Assembly: GCA_037954665.1 (NCBI GenBank)
Contig: JBBMOL010000284.1
Span: forward strand, 248,001 to 312,000
DNA: 64,000 nucleotides
Source of the DNA: Laguncularia racemosa
Lineage: Eukaryota; Streptophyta; Magnoliopsida; Myrtales; Combretaceae
Direction: 5' to 3'
This document shows, in pieces, positions 33,401 through 47,600 of this stretch (position 1 is its first letter; every line of letters starts with the position of its first letter). Both the position numbers and the translations under genes were made by a program. The notes under the pieces are model-generated. The model saw only the letters and a program-made list of their open reading frames with translations, made no database searches and had not been told where the DNA came from.

Positions 33401-36247
33401 GGAAGAGGAGGTTGATCACTGATATCTTTCAGCTTTTGTCTCTTTTATAATAAATAAGGTCTAAATTTTCTGCTTGAAAGTGTAGTCTCTTAGATCTTGA
33501 AAATTTTATATGTAAATACAGGTTGATGAAGAACTGGATGAACTAATATCTAGAATTAAGCTGGAAGAAGGAAACACAGAGTTTTGGAGACGCCGATTTT
33601 TGGGAGAAGGTTTGAATAACAATCAGGGGAAGCCCATAGAAGTAGAGGTGGAAGCAGAAGTCTCAGACTTGTTGGATGATGCTGATGCTGCAGAAGATGT
33701 TATAAAGGATGTTGAAGATGATGAGGCAGATGATGAGGAGGAAGTTGAGCAAGTGGAGACCCCTGATGGGGAGAGGGTTAAGGACAAGGAAGCTGAATCC
33801 AAGAAGCCTCTTCAGATGGTTGGAGTGCAGTTACTAAAAGATTCTGATCAAACAACAACCACAAGAAAGAAATCAAGGAGGAGGTCTGCTCGTGCATCTG
33901 TGGAGGTATGGGTACAGGGGCATGAAAAGCATAGTGTCTGAGAACAGCATCTCAATTATTTAAACAGTTGTATAATGTATCAATATAATGTAAGCCTGAT
34001 CTAATTTTAGACTTGTAAAATGCTGATTGTTGATGATTCCATGGATCAGAAAATATGAGTCGTGATTTAGCTAGAGAATCACCAAATTTATATTGCAAAA
34101 GAATATTATTTCTTGTGTTGTGGCAACGAGTATCTTCTCAAGGTATGTTGGCATAAGTGCAGGATGATGATGATGATGACTGGTTTCCTGAGGATATATT
34201 TGAGGCGTTTAAGGAATTGAGAGAGAGGAAAGTGTTTGATGTATCGGACATGTATACTATAGCTGATGTTTGGGGTTGGACATGGGAGAGGGAAATAAGG
34301 AATAAGCTGCCTTGGAAATGGTCTCAGGAATGGGAAGTTGAGTTGGCAATGAAATTAATGCAAAAGGTATGCTGCTTTTGTCTCACCTGCTCTTCTTCTG
34401 CAAGATTTGTTTCGCCCTCTTATAATTGTAGGCAATGATTAAGAATGAATCTGCTATCTTTACCCAAAAATAAATAAATAAATTTTCTGTTACTTATATT
34501 CTGTACTTGCCCTATAAAAATAGTTTCTTCCGGGTAAAGAAGAGCAGAAAATGGAAATATGACAACTCTATAAAAATAGTTCACTAATCGTACAATTATA
34601 ATGGGAACTTGAGCCCCTTTTGGTTTATTAGTTTGATATTTAGCCTTGTTCTTGAATGCTAATTTTAAGGCCAGGAAGATTGATCTCTTGAGCTTTTTCT
34701 TGTGTGTAGTTTTTTCCCTCTAATTTGTTGAAGTTTTGCATATTTTCAGGTAATAGAATTGGGTGGAACACCAACAATAGGGGATTGTGCCATGATACTG
34801 CGTGCAGCCATTAGGGCTCCTGTACCTTCAGCTTTCTTGAAGATCTTGCAGACAACACATAGTCTTGGTTATGTATTTGGAAGGTATGATCCAAACCCTA
34901 TTTGGAAGCTGAGATTTCTCATTGCCCATTTGTAGTTCGCTCATGATTTATTGTTGATTATCATAAATCATCTTCTTTGGCCCTTGCAATGGATGCTTTA
35001 GTATAAAAGGAGTTGCATAAACTGGATTGTACAATAACCCAGTGTGTATTTTTTTCAGTCTTTCTTTCTCATAGGGAACAAGAAGAGGATTCTTCTTAGG
35101 ATTGCTGTTGAAATTAAATTGGAATTTGGACATCTAGTGCCAGTGTAATACCTATTTTATTTCTGATTATTCACAATAAGTTTGGAATGAATTAATAATT
35201 GATGAAGATGCTTCCAAACTTGTGATGGTACTCTGTTTCCTTCTTAGTATCTCTGAACCATCACTATGAGCACACTCGGTTGGTTTTTCATAATAGCTTA
35301 TTGCAAGATATGCCTAATACCATTCTTCCTGATCTTGCAGTTCACACCTTCAGAATAATGCATAAATGTTAGTAACTTGGACAGCTGATAACATCTTTTT
35401 TCCTTCACCATCCATTTCAGTAGGCTGAGCAATCTCTGAGGACAATTTCAAAGAAAAAAAAAATCAATGTTCAAGACTTCTTATTATTCTTCCTTCTATC
35501 CATTTATACACTTATACTGTCTATTAGCTATCATTATAAGCCCATCTCAAGTATCCCAAAGACAGAACTACTGCCACTTTCTTTTTTTTTTTCTTTCCCT
35601 CTGTCTATCTGTTGTCATTTAGTATGATGATGTTGTGTAAAGGCTCTGTGAGTTGTAACTTGTAAGCACTGTGCTCTTTGCCTACTTAGTTTTTCTATGT
35701 TTATGCAATTCATGTTATGGGTTTATGGTCTACAGTAAATTCTTTAATGTTTGTAATTAGCTCATACTTCAAGGCTGAAAAAAAAAACTTTCAGTGATGA
35801 CATAGGGATTTTATTCTTTTCTTATGTTGATGTAAATACTTGAGAACAATGCATGGCAGAGTGTACTACATAGTTTTGAAATTCTTGTGAGCATGTTGGG
35901 AAGAACAGTGGATGACCCCCGTGTTATCAAGCTTATTTAATTTATCTCAGATTACTTCTTAACCATTGTCTTTTTTATTTTCGGTTCAGAATTTCAAGGA
36001 TTATACGCTTTAATAACCATATATCGGAGACACTGCTCTTATTCTTGAACTTATAGTTCTTTCTTGGGGTTTCTTGTGCAGTCCGCTTTATGATGAAATC
36101 ATCTCATTATGTCTTGATCTGGGGGAACTAGATGCTGCTATTGCAATAGTGGCAGATTTAGAAACTGCAGGAATTACCGTACCTGATCAAACATTGGACA
36201 GGGTCATCTCTGCCAAGCAGAATGTCAACAGTACTCCTGAGGAATAA
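27488..36247 (+). CDS. PTAC3: Plastid transcriptionally active chromosome protein 3 (pTAC3/PAP1), SAP-domain subunit around the plastid RNA polymerase
   Basis: Thirteen exons: 27488-28003, 28609-28780, 29101-29318, 29705-29765, 30882-30954, 31185-31262, 31898-32055, 32579-32747, 32948-33410, 33522-33905, 34163-34366, 34750-34883, 36082-36247. They sum to 2796 bases (931 aa plus TAA), close to the Arabidopsis protein length. The first ~80 residues are Ser/Pro/Arg-rich, fitting a chloroplast transit peptide. Residues ~115-480 are PPR-like helical repeats. A SAP motif (Val-Ser-Glu-Leu-Lys-Glu-Glu-Leu...) lies at ~585-617. Very acidic stretches follow (~625-645 and 684-716), then a Lys/Arg-rich patch. 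In Arabidopsis pTAC3 is one of the PEP-associated proteins needed for light-driven plastid transcription and greening. The ATG chosen is the first in the open first exon. Intron 9 has a weak donor (GAG|GTTGAT). Confidence 0.93.
31528..31703 (+). repeat. Tandem duplication in pTAC3 intron 6
   Basis: A stretch starting GATAGGGCTTTGCTG at 31528 recurs at 31620 (step 92 bp) and runs to ATCAATTGATCTA. The copies differ by a few substitutions and a short gap. It is intronic, with no visible effect on splicing. Confidence 0.8.
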
Positions 36248-38623
36248 TCAACATAGCATTGGTTCTCCTTTCATCTTCCTGTTACACGGTTCTGTTGCAA
36301 ATTGTAATTAAGCAAGACAGATGGCTCTGTGAACCAACTACTCAAATGAATTCTTGGAGAATTTGTACCCTAGTGTAAAGTTGATTTGCTAATGATGGGC
36401 AAATCTTGTGCATGAAATTTAGCTTCTCTTTTTGCAGATGAGGTCGGATTCTGTACATATGAAGAATTTTGGAGAGATTTAATGGCTGTATCTTCTAGTG
36501 GTGAAGGAGAGATGTAAATTAAGAGAGTACATCATGTGTAAATATTTTTCTAATCCATTAGGAGTCTTTCCTCCATGTTTTTATTGCTTGCACCTCCTGT
36601 TTCATTTTTTTGGTGACATGCTATATCTTATCTAGTGTCTGCATTATGTTTCTTTGTTTAGGATTCCATCAATCACGTGTTTTGTATGGCGATTATATAA
36701 ATTTTCGTTTGTGTATACATATTGATAATTTATTTATACGAGATATCATGTTATATATATTGGGTGCGGTGACGAACTTCAAAAGCCTGTATCAACAATA
36801 GAGTGATACCTCAGAAAAGGAGGAAAAAAAATGTTATAACAAATCTAGGTTTACCCTTCGATTTTGGTGGTATTTGCTGTTTGGTGTGGTTCATTTATAG
36901 CTCCTTTTTTATTTTTTATTATTTATTTATTTATATTTTTTATGGACTAGAGTCTTAGACCATAATGACATTGACTTGGGTATATGGTTTAGTTTGTGTA
37001 AGTCGTAATCAATTTGCAATACCTCTGGAGACATTATCTCCATCCTTGATGTCTAAGCAAGTGTTTATTTATCAGATGATAATGTTGCGGGTGCTTCCTT
37101 TTGACGCAATATCAATACCTCGCTTCGGCTGGACTGGAGGCGCACTACGTCGCGACTTCTTTGCTTCAACGCTTGACAATCGCTGAGATGATTTGGAGTT
37201 TTTAATGATGATTTTAGAATATATATATTTTAAAAGTTATGTTGAATTAAAATCATAAAAATATTATTAATAACTTAGTCGAAATTGATACAATCGACTT
37301 CATTTCTGTCTTTTCTTTAAATAACTTTAGTCAGAATTTACATGGAAGTAATATGTGCGCTATAATCTACGGACATTTTTTAGCTACTATTATTCCCTCA
37401 TCCAAAACATATGTAGATAGAATTTTGAATGTCCATGGCTATACATTTTCCTTATGCTTTTTTTTGATAGATCAAAAAGGACAATGTCAAATCAGTATTT
37501 GAGCATTTACTCTTTTTTTTTTTTTTTCGTTTAAGAGAAATTAAGTCTATTATGAGAACACAAATATGTATTATCCATATATATACATATATGTTATAGG
37601 TTTAGATATCTAAAATTATGATAAATTTGTATAACCCTTGGACATGGTGGTTTTATAAGGGGAAAAGAAGTTCCACTGCCTGAATTTTAAACTATACTAT
37701 ATATAAAGGTAAAAGAGTAAATTTGTCTTAATTATATAGATATAGATAAAAATGGTGTATTTTTTCATCCTTATGTGATAATATAGAAAAAAAAGAAAGA
37801 TGAATTGAAATATTTGTTAAGGCTTAAAATAATAAAATAAAATTTCCATCGTTATCTAATATCTATTATTTCATTTCGAAAATGTAAAACGTTAATTATT
37901 TTAACTTATCACTGAATACATGTAACCGGGCCTGACATAAACGCTGCCATGGGAAAAAAAAAAGAAAAATAGAAAACAAAATTTTACACCTTATTTTTAC
38001 TTATAGACCGTGCCGCATGAGCCGTGCGCAGAGCAATGCCTTGTTGAAAAAACTAAAATATAATTATATTTTTTACTCGCTTAAAGTGTAAAAAATAAAA
38101 ATAATGTATGTTAAGTGGCATTTATAAAAAAAAATCACAAAAGGTACTGTACTTTAATAATTAGAAAATATTAATAAGAGATCTATCTCAGATACTGACG
38201 GTGATAACGTAAAATTTAATTAGATATTAAAATTAGTATCCAAAATATTTAAGTGTTTAATAGCAAATATTATTTTATTTTTTTCTCTCCCAAGTCTTTC
38301 AAGATTATTAATTAGTTCCCCTGCACGAACCCTTTATAATTACTTTCATTATTTTTTTATTTTTTTTTCGGAAAGTCCTGCGGCAAAACCCCATGTCCAG
38401 AAACGTAATTTTAACTGCCAATCCTTTACGGTCCTCTCTCCTGTCCGAATTCAAGACACCGAGTCAGCTCACCTTCCACTTTATTTCTCTCAACTCGTCC
38501 CCGACTCACTCTCTCTCTCTATCCTCTCCAAAATGTACGTCCACCTCACTCACCAACTCCTCTAAACTCTAAATCTTTCTCTTCTCTCTCTATTTCTAAT
38601 TCAATTCTCTCAGCATTGCCGCG
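36248..38623 (+). other. Intergenic region: pTAC3 3' end and PIR promoter/leader
   Basis: The first ~300 bases are the likely 3' UTR of pTAC3. From about 36840 to 38280 the DNA is AT-rich with T/A simple tracts (36900-36945) and no gene. The last ~130 bases before 38624 are rich in CT (CTCTCTCTCT near 38510), usual for plant 5' leaders of constitutive genes. I see no sure TATA box. Confidence 0.55.
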
Positions 38624-41600
38624 ATGGCGGTTCCAGTCGAAGAAGCCATTGCAGCACTCTCCACTTTCTCTCTCGAGGTGAAAATTTACTATCTCAGCCC
38701 TTCACTTTCTCCGATTCAACATTTCTACTCTCAATTTCCTAACTGGATGTGATTCGGATTGTTTCTGGAACAGGATGAGCAACCGGAGATTCAAGGACCG
38801 GCTGTTTGGGTTTCCACCGAGCCTGGCGCCACCACCAGCCCTATTGGTATGCGCATTCGCAGTTCCAAAGTTCCAAGTTTACAATTTGATTAATCGGTTC
38901 GGTGTCGATAGGATCATTTAAAAGTTCGTGTTATAGATACTATATGGATAGACGGACTGGATAGATATCCGGGTGGATAAATGTCGAGCGATGTGATGCA
39001 TTTGGTAGGAAGAGTGTCACCAGGACTTGCTATGCATGGAAATGTACAATTTAGAAGAAATAATTTATCATTCATTTCACAACAAAGATTGAATAAGACG
39101 AGATGGATTTATTAAGGCTAACTTTTGTAATTGACTAATTTAAGATAATAAAGTCTGGCATGGGATTTGCAATCACTACCTTTGAGTGTCAGTATATTTG
39201 ATCAGATTCAGATTGTTTTAAAGCTTTGGAAACCTGAGGAGCTTGGATTTTCATAGAAAGTATTGTTTGAACTTAGGATGGGAAGTAATTTTTCTTTGGA
39301 AGTAGATATGACATCAATTTGCATCCTTTAAAAGCCTACGGTGCCTAAGGAGCTTTTTTGTTAAAAATATGAAGTAATTTTTGTTTAAATGAAAATATAT
39401 TGCCAGAAATGAGGAAAGTAATTTTCTTTTCTAAAAAAGAAAAAGGAGGAGAGATAATCTTTTCCTTCTAATATTAATATTCAATGAATAAATTAACTAC
39501 TTTGGCTACTACTGCGACCGATGACTGTCTTTTAGGCTGTAGCTGCTACTAGTCATCATAGATGCTTTCAATTTTTTTTTTGGTAAGCAAAAGTTCATTG
39601 ATATAAAAGGAACTTTACAACTGCTAAATGCGGGAAAGGGTTACAAGAGTTGCTCCAATCAAACAAAAAGGAGCCAAACAAAAGAGAGGAAACTAGATTC
39701 AACCACTCTTAGATAGTATATTGTAAATCAATGTAAGTTACAAATTGTTTTGCAAGACTTCTAGGTTGGGGTATTTGGGAGCCCAAGTGCACTGAGTTTC
39801 TAGTATGCCAAAGGCGGTAGACTGAGGCTGCCAGACTAACTCTCCATTTTATAATGTTGGGTGTTGAAGATGAGGAAGTTGCCATGAGGCCTTGGGTGGT
39901 CCCTTGCCATGTTTGGTTTGAGGCAGGGCAATTCAAATTACTTGTGACCTCTAGCCACAACATGGAAGAGTAAGGGTAATAAAAAAATAGGTGGTGGTGA
40001 TTTTCTTGACCTTTTACACAGAAGTAGCAATCTGTTGACTTTGTGATACCCCAAGTGTATAGCTTATCAAGAGTATGAAGCTTTTCCAACCAAGTTAACC
40101 AAAGAATATAGGAATGCCTTGGAATTGATTTTTTACACCATACCACTTTAGCCCAAGGGACTGTGTGCTTATGACTAGAAAAAGGTTTATAGGCACTTTT
40201 TATGGAGAAAATGACTGATGAAGAGTGAAGCCAAGAGAGGATGTCAGGCCGGTTCAGTATGGGTAGAATATTTGCAGGAGTGGAAAAGGAGTTCCAAAAA
40301 ACTTTAGAAGGTAAGCTCCAACAATCCTCCTTCATTATGGAGCATAACCAGGCAATAATGGGAATCCCAGAGGAAGGTATTTGTCTAGCACTAAGAGTGA
40401 GCCGTAGGGGTCCACTTGGTAGCCAAAAATCTGATCACATGGAATCGTAACTAAAGATATGGTATTGTAACAAATATTAAAAAGATATAGAAGACATTTC
40501 CCATGAAATTAAGACATCCTAATGCTGGTGTTAAATTTAAAATGAGAACTTTTGTCTGAAACGGTCTAATCATATTCACCTGCTCCAAAAACTCAACAAG
40601 ATTTAGCTTGTTTGTACAGTGACATGTAATTTCTAATAGCTAGGACTAGAAGGAAAAGGGAAGTTTTGTGATTGAAGTAATTGCAAATTTCGAGAAAGAT
40701 AATTGGTTGGATTTTTTTCCCCCATCTGCAGGTTACATGTATTTTCCTTCTTACAGTTGTGTTTGGAAATTGTATTCTGTTATTGTAGTTGTTGCTTCTT
40801 AATCTGCGGATAGTTCATGTTGTCAACCAGTTGATTTTTTGAAAGTAAGGAAAAAAATTGTAAATTGCACTTTCCCACAAGAATTTTGGGCCATTTCTCC
40901 TGTATGCATGCATCTTGCCAACTTTGGGTTACTTTCATGTTGCTTATCTGTTATTTCTTCTATCACTTTTCTGCTTGAATATTTGGCCATTTTTGCAGTA
41001 CCACCCATGTTATTTTCTTACTATGATAACTTTCTATATTATGTCATTTCAACTTTTGTCCACATGAACCTATTTTTGCTCCAATTTTCATAGAAGTCCT
41101 CTGTTAGATAGAAGTCCTAACTTTAATCAATACCTTTTTATGTAAGTGTAGTTGCACCAAAATAAAGTGTGATGATTCATGGTATTAAAGTATGTGGTGC
41201 ATTATAGGGTTTTACAAGTACATTGTAACTGGATTTGGGCTTTATATTGAAATTAGGTCAAAAGTTGGGGCAAGATTGGGATATGATGGTTGAGAAAGGG
41301 AGGTGGAGTAGTAGACGAAGTTTGGTTTGAGAAAGTGATAAAAAAATGAAAAGCCTAGTATGCATGGTGAAAGTGGTCCAATCTAAGTTAGTGAAGGCAA
41401 ACTAAAATAGCAAAGTTAGGATATGATGTAAATGGCCCAAAACTTGAATGGAAAACTGATGCAAAATGTAACACATGCAGTGCAGCGAAAATGGCTGAAA
41501 ACTTCGTGGAATAACATAATTTGGCTGAGAAAAATTGTAGCTAACATAGTCAAAAACACAAATAGCCCTATGTAAGGTTCCTGTGGTTTCAGCGAACATG

Positions 41601-44600
41601 TAAAATAGAGAGAGAATACTATCATTTTCATGTGAATATGTCTGTAAATACACATTCTTAAATTTTCGCTTGACACAAGTAATTTATAAATATGTGCAAT
41701 CAGCTCATATGTTGGTTTAATCAAAGTTTACTGAAGAGCAAAAATACAAAGAGTAGGGACTTTTGAGCAACTTGAGTTTTGAACTCAAGAGAAGCATATC
41801 TTTTCGACTTACTAAATTTATAGGCAGCACTTGTCCATGGTAATTACTTGGTATGTGCTGTGCCGATTTCTCAAATTGATGCTTTGTACCATAGAGGAAA
41901 ATGGAAGGTAATTATGAGTATGATGATAATATATCTCATGTTCATGAAAATTGGAAAATCTCTTAAATGAGTAAAGATGCTCAATCTCTTGAGTTATCCT
42001 TAGTGAATAGATGTTCTTTTAGAATAAATTGTAGAAAGATACTGCATCTCTGATTTGTAGCATATTGGGGTAACTCGTCATCCTTAAAAGTTGCTAAGTG
42101 TTAATTTGCTCAACTGGAGCACTTATTGTCTTTCATTGGAAGAAGGATTTATTTATTTTTGCAATTTAGAAAGAACTTAAAGAGGTGCTGCAATGTTTGC
42201 ACATGGAAGTTGACAACAGCACATTGTATTTTCTAATGTGCTAAAAGTTTCTTTTCTTTTTTATTTTTTTCAGAGTACAGTGATGTTTCTGCCTATCGAT
42301 TATCATTGTCTGAAGACACAAAAGCTTTAAATCAACTTGTGAGTGGCTCTTAAAACTCTTGGTCATTTGAAATGGTGTGTAGTGGTGAATTGCACCAAGT
42401 ATGATACACCTCTATTCAGTTCTACCACTTAAATGTTTGCTCAGATGACTCTGGCTGAACTTTCTCTCTGATTAAGCTTGATTGGTTGCAGAATACCCTT
42501 ATACAGGAGGGAAAAGAGATGGCCTCTGTGCTTTATACTTATCGAAGTTGTGTCAAAGCACTTCCCCAGGTATTGATTATCATATTTGGTGATGAAGGTG
42601 TTAGCTTTTGTTAACTGTTTAGAGAAGATTCCATCATGATGAAGTATCTACTTTTGTCATTGTGACTTCATATAAATGTGTATAGTTGGATGAAAATGTG
42701 CCTTAGGTATCCGAATGTTGAAGTGAAAACCTATGTTTAGATCTTTGTTATTATTGTTGACCAGGGTAAAAAATTCTACTGTTGTTTTTTGCAGTACATG
42801 GAAATAGTCTCAAGTTTGTTGTTGATACTATTCTTACTTCAATAATGAAAAACTAAAGTAGAAAGTTATACCGTTGTTCATTTGAATTTATATTTACTAT
42901 ATTTGAAATGGTTTGTTAAGGAGAAAGTGATTCCAATTTGCAGAACTTGTAGATGTTTTATATCCACTCCACTTTTTTTCTAAAGATAGAAGCTTTGATT
43001 TATTTGGTAATGAGTGGAGAGTATGAGGTCCTATAAAGATGGGGTCAACAGCGAGTGGCTTTTAAGCTAAAATTATATTTTGAGATACTACTTTCCACTA
43101 AAAAGAGAAAATTATGTAAGAACTTTTACTTGTTTTTTTAATTTTTTAAAAATTTTATTTCATATTTCTACTAATTCACTTGGGATCGGAAGAGATGATT
43201 AATGCACACAAAAGCCAAGCCACAATTAGTCCAATTTCTTCTCTTCTTTATACTGAAGATCTTTGATGAGACTGTTTTCTGTTCGATTGTTGTGCAGCTC
43301 CCAGATTCCATGAAGCACAGTCAAGGTGACTTATATATGGAAACATACCAAGTTTTGGACTTGGAGATGAGCCGACTCCGTGAAATTCAAAGATGGCAGT
43401 CATCAGCTGCTTCTAAAGTAGAAACTTCGTGTTTGTTTTCCCTTCTTGATCAGTTTATGGAAACTAAGTACCTGATTCACTGATCTGCCAATACACTCTT
43501 GCTGCAGCTAGCAGTTGACATGCAACGATTTTCTAGGCCTGAGAGGCGTATCAATGGGCCAACTATAACTCATTTATGGTTTAATTTACATTTCTTTATA
43601 TGTTCATTCTTGGTCGTCTTCTTGTTCATCTCTGTCTTACTGGGTTACCTCATATTTTAGGTCCATGTTGAAGTTACTTGATGTTCTGATACAACTTGAT
43701 CATCTAAAGAATGCTAAGGCAAGCATACCCAATGATTTTTCATGGTATAAGAGGTATGTAGCTAATCAAGCTTTGTTTGGTCTATGGGCTTTGGATCAGA
43801 CTCCCTCTCACTTCAGAACCCAGTCCCCTGTTATTTCAGCTTTCTTCTTTTTTCTTCCTTTTTACAGACTCTGCTGAGTTGCAACTTGTGTGACCACACC
43901 CCAACCCCCACCACCACCTCCCCCCACAGCATTTTTACTGTTTTCCATGAAGCTTAGCTAATATAGCAGCACATGTCACGTATTTAATGCTCTCACAATT
44001 CTCCATTTGCCAGGACATTTACGCAAGTCAGTGTTCAGTGGCAAGATACTGATGCCTTGAGGGAGGAGTTGGATGATTTACAGGTTTCCAAGTGTTCAAG
44101 AATATTTTTGACAATTTGTTTGAGTTTGAGTTGAATTTAGGAGCCTGTTTTACAATGCAGTCATTGTAGCCTGGCCATATATATATTTTTCCATAAAAAA
44201 TGCATCAAAAAGTCCTAAAACTTTATGGAATTTTGCAATTGAGTCCTAAAGCCTTCAACTTCAGCAATAAAACGTTTTGAATTTTTGTCATCTGAATCCT
44301 AAAACTTTCAATTAGATCAATTAATCCTAAAACTTTCTTAAAAACAGCACAATCAAGCTTTGAAATTTCTAAGATAATTTGATTTTTTAAGAAGAACCTT
44401 GTCTTTTTAAAAACTTTTCTCACACAGCATACCACATCAGCACATGTGACTAGAATAGTATTAAAATATATCATTTAGTGTGAAATAACATGTTGGGACT
44501 TGACTGTATAGTGTTTTAAATTGACTTGATTGCTAAAAACGAAAATTTTTAGAGCTTGATTATAACATACTAAAGATTTTTAGGAATCTGGTGCATTTTC

Positions 44601-47600
44601 CCCTTATTTTCGCTGCTTATAAGTTATATAACCCAGGTTTTTAACTGGGATTTATGCAATCCCTTTTTTGCAGATCTTCTTAAGCACGAGATGGGCTATC
44701 TTGTTGAACTTACATGTTGAGATGTTCCGTGTTAACAAGTATCCTTTTCTTGTGGCATATTCTCAATACTTAATCTTATACAAATACAAGCTTACCAGAT
44801 CATTTTGCGAAATGCAATTTATTGCTATTGCTATTTTTAGTCTTGAAACAGAAGTTTTTGTCCTTAACTTTTTGATAGTGTGGAGGATATTCTTCAAATC
44901 CTCATCGTTTTTGCTGTTGAGTCACTGGAATTAGATTTCGCACTCCTTTTCCCAGAGCGGCATATACTTCTACGTGTTTTGCCTGTCCTTGTTGTTTTAG
45001 CAACATCATCTGAGAAGGATAGTGAGTCGCTATACAGGAGGGTAAAAATCAACAGGCTGATCAACATATTCAAGGTATATATTGCTTTTGCAAGACACTG
45101 GATAGGTGAAGTAATGGTAGTGAAATTGCCTAGATGAGGTTGTATAAGACTGTTACTTTTACTAATCAAGGTTGGTCTGGTTGACTCCCTTGACCTGATG
45201 GGTTGAAGGGAGTGAAATTGTTTTTCTACCTCTAAAGATTTGTAAATTTCGTTAACATATACCAGCATTAATATTTTATTTTTATAGTGGAACAACAGAT
45301 GACAATATACTAGACTGGCCAATTGCTCGAATTGATGACAGTTCTGGACTGGTTTACAAACCAGCTGTTTTTTAAAACCTTGGCTTTTACTGCTTATAAT
45401 GATTGGTTACTTTGTTCATTGGCAGAATGACCCAGTGATTCCTGCATTTCCAGATCTTCATCTTTCTCCAGCAGCAATATTAAAGGAATTATCCACTTAC
45501 TTTCAGAAGTTTTCTACTCAAACTCGTCTTCTATCTCTTCCATCGCCTCATGAGCTCCCTTCACGAGAGGCACAAGAATATCCTTTATGGCTTTTTTTGG
45601 GGTAGAATCTTTACCATTCAGACAGATTTAACCAACTTGCTGATGCACTCATTCTATCTCCCTGTTTCTCCGTCTTACATTCTCATAAATATAATCTTCA
45701 AATGATTGTTTCATGATAAATGAAAAATAAGAAAAGCAGTATCAGTTGTGTTATTGTTGCCCTTTTTCTATAAGCTCTTTCAATTTTGAATTTGGTATTA
45801 AGGAGGAGGATCTGGATCCAAGTAATACAAGTTTCTTGAAAAGAAAGTTGCCATTATTTGAACGTGGACACTGCTTTACTTGGCTTATTGTTGTAAATGG
45901 CTGTAAATTGTCACATACAGTGGCAACACTTCAATGCTTGAAAGATTTCAGAAAGCTGCTCACATGTCTTGTCTAAAGCTCCATAATTTAGTTGTCAGAT
46001 TAGGGCATGAAAATTAATACACTTGTAATAGCTAAAGCTTCCTTAACCCATCTCACTTATCAACGGCATTATCTGATAGTGAATCACATTGGATTTATCC
46101 GTGCTGAGCATGATGATTTCACAGTCCGTTTTTCTTCCTCCATCAATCAGGTATTCTTCTAAACATAATAAAACATAATTAGTTGTCCTATGCATAACTA
46201 TAGTTCCTTACTGCTTGTCTGTGTTTTCATAGCTCCTATTATTAAAGTCAACAGAAGGTGCAGATGCTGAATGGTCCAAAGAAATCAAGGGAAATGTGTA
46301 TGATATGGTGGTGGAGGGCTTCCAGCTTTTAAGCAGATGGACTGCACGCATTTGGGAACAATGTGCCTGGAAATTTTCTCGGCCATGCAAGGATACAATT
46401 CCTCCTGAAATAGATGAGGCTTCAGCATCATTTTCTGACTATGAGAAGGTACATTTTTTCCCAGCATGGTTGTCTTGTCTCTGTTCTTAAGAGTGAGTGA
46501 TACTTTCTCCATTATTCCCATGTCGAATCAGATATTTCCAGTTTCTAACTGGTGTGCATTGAGAAAATTGTTGCTTCAGAAAAAATGTAGGTCATCTATG
46601 TAGCCATTGTTCTATTGGTTTGTCTCTTGAAGCTTTTTATCAACAGCTTTCTAGCCTAGTGATGAAGGGCTGATCAGGCAGTTGTTTCTATTGTTAATTT
46701 TTCCCTGCCTATGCCATTGACATGTTATCCCAGTTAAAATTTGGGATCTTGTTTAATGGGAAGTTCTTGCAAAGCCTTGTCTGTTATTCTTTGTGCTTGA
46801 GCAGTCATGAATAATTCACTTGCTCTACTGTACTTTGCTTTGACAGCAGGATTAATTGAATTGAAACAAAAAAAAAAAAGAGCAGACAAAAAAAGTAATA
46901 ACCTCTCCATTTCTAGGTTGTTTATCCGGCCTTTATATTTCTATAATTGTGCTACATAAGTAAGTCATTTTGCAGGTTGTGCGGTATAATTATGGTGCAG
47001 AGGAACGGAAAGCATTAGTTGAGCTTGTCAGCTACATAAAAAGCATTGGTTCAACAATGCAAAGGTGTGATTCATTGGTGGCTGATGCTTTATGGGAAAC
47101 AATACATGTGGAGGTCCAAGACTTTGTCCAGAACACCCTGGCAACCATGTTGAGGACCACATTTCGGAAGAAGAAGGACATTTCAAGGTGGGCATTGGAG
47201 CTCGCATTTTGTTATTAAGCTTGATGCAGACAATCATGGTGAAATCTGTTTGATCCATTCTTTTCAATCAAGTTCAGGATCATTTGTTCAGACATGGTTT
47301 CTTCTTATTGTTTTGTTAATCAAAAAGCAGCAAAGAAGACCACATACTTGTTGCACGATTTTCTGGTTGTTTCCTCTTTGATGGAATTGCCATTGCCTTA
47401 TGTCCTGTGGTTGAGGTTTGAAATTATTTGTTTATTATGTAGGAGGTATTGATGCCTGGACCATGGAGAGGAATATTTACAACACTTACTAAAAGTTATT
47501 TGTTTCAGGGAGAAGGTTCATAGGGAAAATTTTACTTATTAGATGTGCCATTGCAAGTGGGAAAAAAAGAAGAAGCTGATTTTACATTTCTGATCTGGTT

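Noticed and set aside
36420..36530. Possible extra last exon of pTAC3 after TTTGCAG at 36437
   Set aside because: The protein already ends at a TAA in family-like position; the stretch is more likely 3' UTR.
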